64,000 nt of DNA, taken from assembly GCA_965216605.1 (NCBI GenBank), contig CBDCGG010000002.1, positions 248,001-312,000 on the forward strand. The letters are read 5' to 3'. This stretch comes from JABAAW01 sp965216605 (GTDB lineage: Bacteria > Pseudomonadota > Alphaproteobacteria > JABAAW01). A model generated the notes under the pieces. That model did not search any database, was not told the DNA's origin, and saw only the letters and a list, made by a program, of their open reading frames with translations. Below are positions 62,753 through 64,000 of the stretch, one piece after another (position 1 is the stretch's first letter; each line of letters opens with the position of its first letter). The position numbers and the translations under genes were made by a program.

Positions 62753-64000
62753 CGATCGCTCTCGTCCTCGCAACCCTGCTGCTTTTGCTGGTCCTACGCC
62801 TGCCGGTCGCGGTCGCCATGATCGCAAGCGCAAGTCTCGGTTTTGCCCTGCTAGGCGCTTTTTCCAACATGCTCTCATACTGGAAGACCGCCGGCTTTTG
62901 GCTTTTCTCCTCCTACGACCTCTCGGTGATTCCGCTGTTTATTCTGATGGGGCAATGCGCCGCACGATCAGGCTTGAGCCAAAGCCTCTTTCGCGCCGCG
63001 CGCGCCGCCATCGGACACAAACGCGGAGGACTGGCCATGTCCGCCATCGCAGGCTGCGCAGGCTTTGCCGCCATGTGCGGCTCGTCGTTGGCAACCGCTG
63101 CAACAATGGGACGCGTCGCCCTGCCCGAACTGCGAGTTAACAATTACGAAGGAGGATTCGCCGCCGCAACCCTAGCTATCGGAGGAACGCTGGGAATTCT
63201 GATTCCTCCCTCCATCGTGCTGGTCATCTTCGCCATCATCACAGAGGCGAATATCGCCAAACTCTTCGCTGCAGCCCTCATCCCCGGCATGCTCGCCGCC
63301 GCCCTCTATATGACGACAGCCGCCCTCTACGCGCGCAAAAATCCGCACAACGCTCCCCCCGCACCGCGCGCCTCACGCGCCGAGCAACGACAAGCACTGC
63401 TGCAAGTCCTGCCCGCCTTCGCTGTCATCGCGCTAGTTATCGGAGGGCTCTACGCAGGTTGGACAACGCCGAGCGAAGCCGCCGCGCTCGGCTGTAGTGC
63501 CGTCTTCTGCCACTTCATCATCACTGCGTACAGAAAGAAGACCCAACACAGAATCGGCACAGACTTGCTCGCTATCCTCTCCGAAACGGCACGCGCGAGC
63601 GCGATGATTTTCTTCATCCTGCTCGCCGCCGACCTGTTGAGTGCCTTCCTCGCGCTTGCAGGATTGCCGCAAGCCCTCGCGCACACGCTTTCCTCTAATA
63701 CGCTCGCTCCCTACAGCCTTCTGCTGCTCACCATGCTTTTGTTGGTGTTGCTCGGCTGCTTTCTCGACAGCCTCTCGATCGTCGTCCTGACGATGCCCCT
63801 GCTCTGGCCCGTGCTGAGCGGGCTAGACTTCGGCATGCCGCCCGAACACTTCCAGCTGTGGTTCGGTATCCTCGCGCTCATTCTCGTCGAGATCGGACTC
63901 ATTACCCCGCCCGTAGGACTGAACTGCCTCATCATCCACCGTATCGCGCAAACCGTGCCCCTCAAGCGCATCTTTCGCGCCTCCATCCCCTACCTCTCTG
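62749..64000 (+). CDS. TRAP transporter large permease (DctM type), 3' end outside window
   Basis: 417 codons are visible and the frame is open to the edge; about 10-20 residues are probably missing. DctM features: N-terminal LRLPVAVAMIASASLGF, SYDLSVIPLFILMGQCA, GHKRGGLAMSAIAGCAGFAAMCGSSLATAATMGRVALPE, GGTLGILIPPSIVLVIFAIITEANI, and near the end LGCFLDSLSIVVLTMPLLWP and GLITPPVGLNCLI. Sodium-driven import of a carboxylic acid, sugar acid or similar solute; the specificity lies in the unseen binding protein. Confidence 0.92.
   Translation, partial: MTIALVLATLLLLLVLRLPVAVAMIASASLGFALLGAFSNMLSYWKTAGFWLFSSYDLSVIPLFILMGQCAARSGLSQSLFRAARAAIGHKRGGLAMSAIAGCAGFAAMCGSSLATAATMGRVALPELRVNNYEGGFAAATLAIGGTLGILIPPSIVLVIFAIITEANIAKLFAAALIPGMLAAALYMTTAALYARKNPHNAPPAPRASRAEQRQALLQVLPAFAVIALVIGGLYAGWTTPSEAAALGCSAVFCHFIITAYRKKTQHRIGTDLLAILSETARASAMIFFILLAADLLSAFLALAGLPQALAHTLSSNTLAPYSLLLLTMLLLVLLGCFLDSLSIVVLTMPLLWPVLSGLDFGMPPEHFQLWFGILALILVEIGLITPPVGLNCLIIHRIAQTVPLKRIFRASIPYLS

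Overview
The window looks like a chromosomal segment of an alphaproteobacterium. The evidence is gene content and gene order: proS-lolC-lolD, SRP RNA next to dnaX, degP-rpoZ-pdxJ-acpS, prfA-prmC-DUF4167, hemC-hemD-mitofilin-hemY, and lptF-lptG-lptD-surA-pdxA-rsmA, together with a short ProS that lacks the editing insert, a FlaF-type flagellar regulator and a MttB-family methyltransferase. It is a Gram-negative with LPS export. I could not place it below class level. I see no transposase, phage, CRISPR array or plasmid gene.

Layout. 0-9 kb: the end of an acidic repeat protein, polA, a transglutaminase-like protein, proS and the Lol lipoprotein exporter. 9-14.4 kb: a YnjBCD-type ABC importer and a CinA-type protein, all leftward. 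14.5-19.6 kb: SRP RNA and dnaX facing a leftward degP-rpoZ-pdxJ-acpS operon. 19.8-24.8 kb: a MttB-family methyltransferase, a small membrane protein, an outer-membrane protein, YggT and a decayed hisS. 25-28 kb: prfA, a frameshifted prmC and a DUF4167 gene. 28-32.7 kb: the haem operon with a mitofilin-like protein. 32.8-35.3 kb: thiolase, tRNA-Val, folK and tRNA-Thr. 35.4-43.4 kb: the LPS transport operon, running into surA, pdxA and rsmA. 43.8-47.9 kb: gltX, a methyltransferase and a GT39-type glycosyltransferase. 47.9-52.4 kb: 5S and 23S rRNA without a linked 16S, then a stray 23S fragment and three broken lipoprotein genes. 52.6-57.7 kb: rpe, purB, a helical-repeat protein and an iron-type binding protein. 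58-60.7 kb: dcd, tRNA-Pro, flaF and flgL. 62-64 kb: rpmJ and a TRAP transporter.

Two genome-scale patterns stand out. First, many gene junctions (about 1.0, 9.1, 16.1, 34.4, 43.6, 57.8, 60.8 and 61.6 kb) carry pieces of one family of multi-hairpin intergenic elements. Their linkers are conserved, but their stems differ between copies while still pairing perfectly, so the structure has been maintained. Second, the + strand switches abruptly from G/T-rich to C/A-rich at most of these places and drifts back in between. This gives a sawtooth strand skew of roughly 7-10 kb that ignores gene direction and sets codon style.

The 23S gene carries an intervening sequence in the helix-45 position, and part of that region is duplicated upstream of the gene. 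Several reading frames are broken (hisS, prmC, three lipoproteins). This is either real decay or residual indel error in the assembly.
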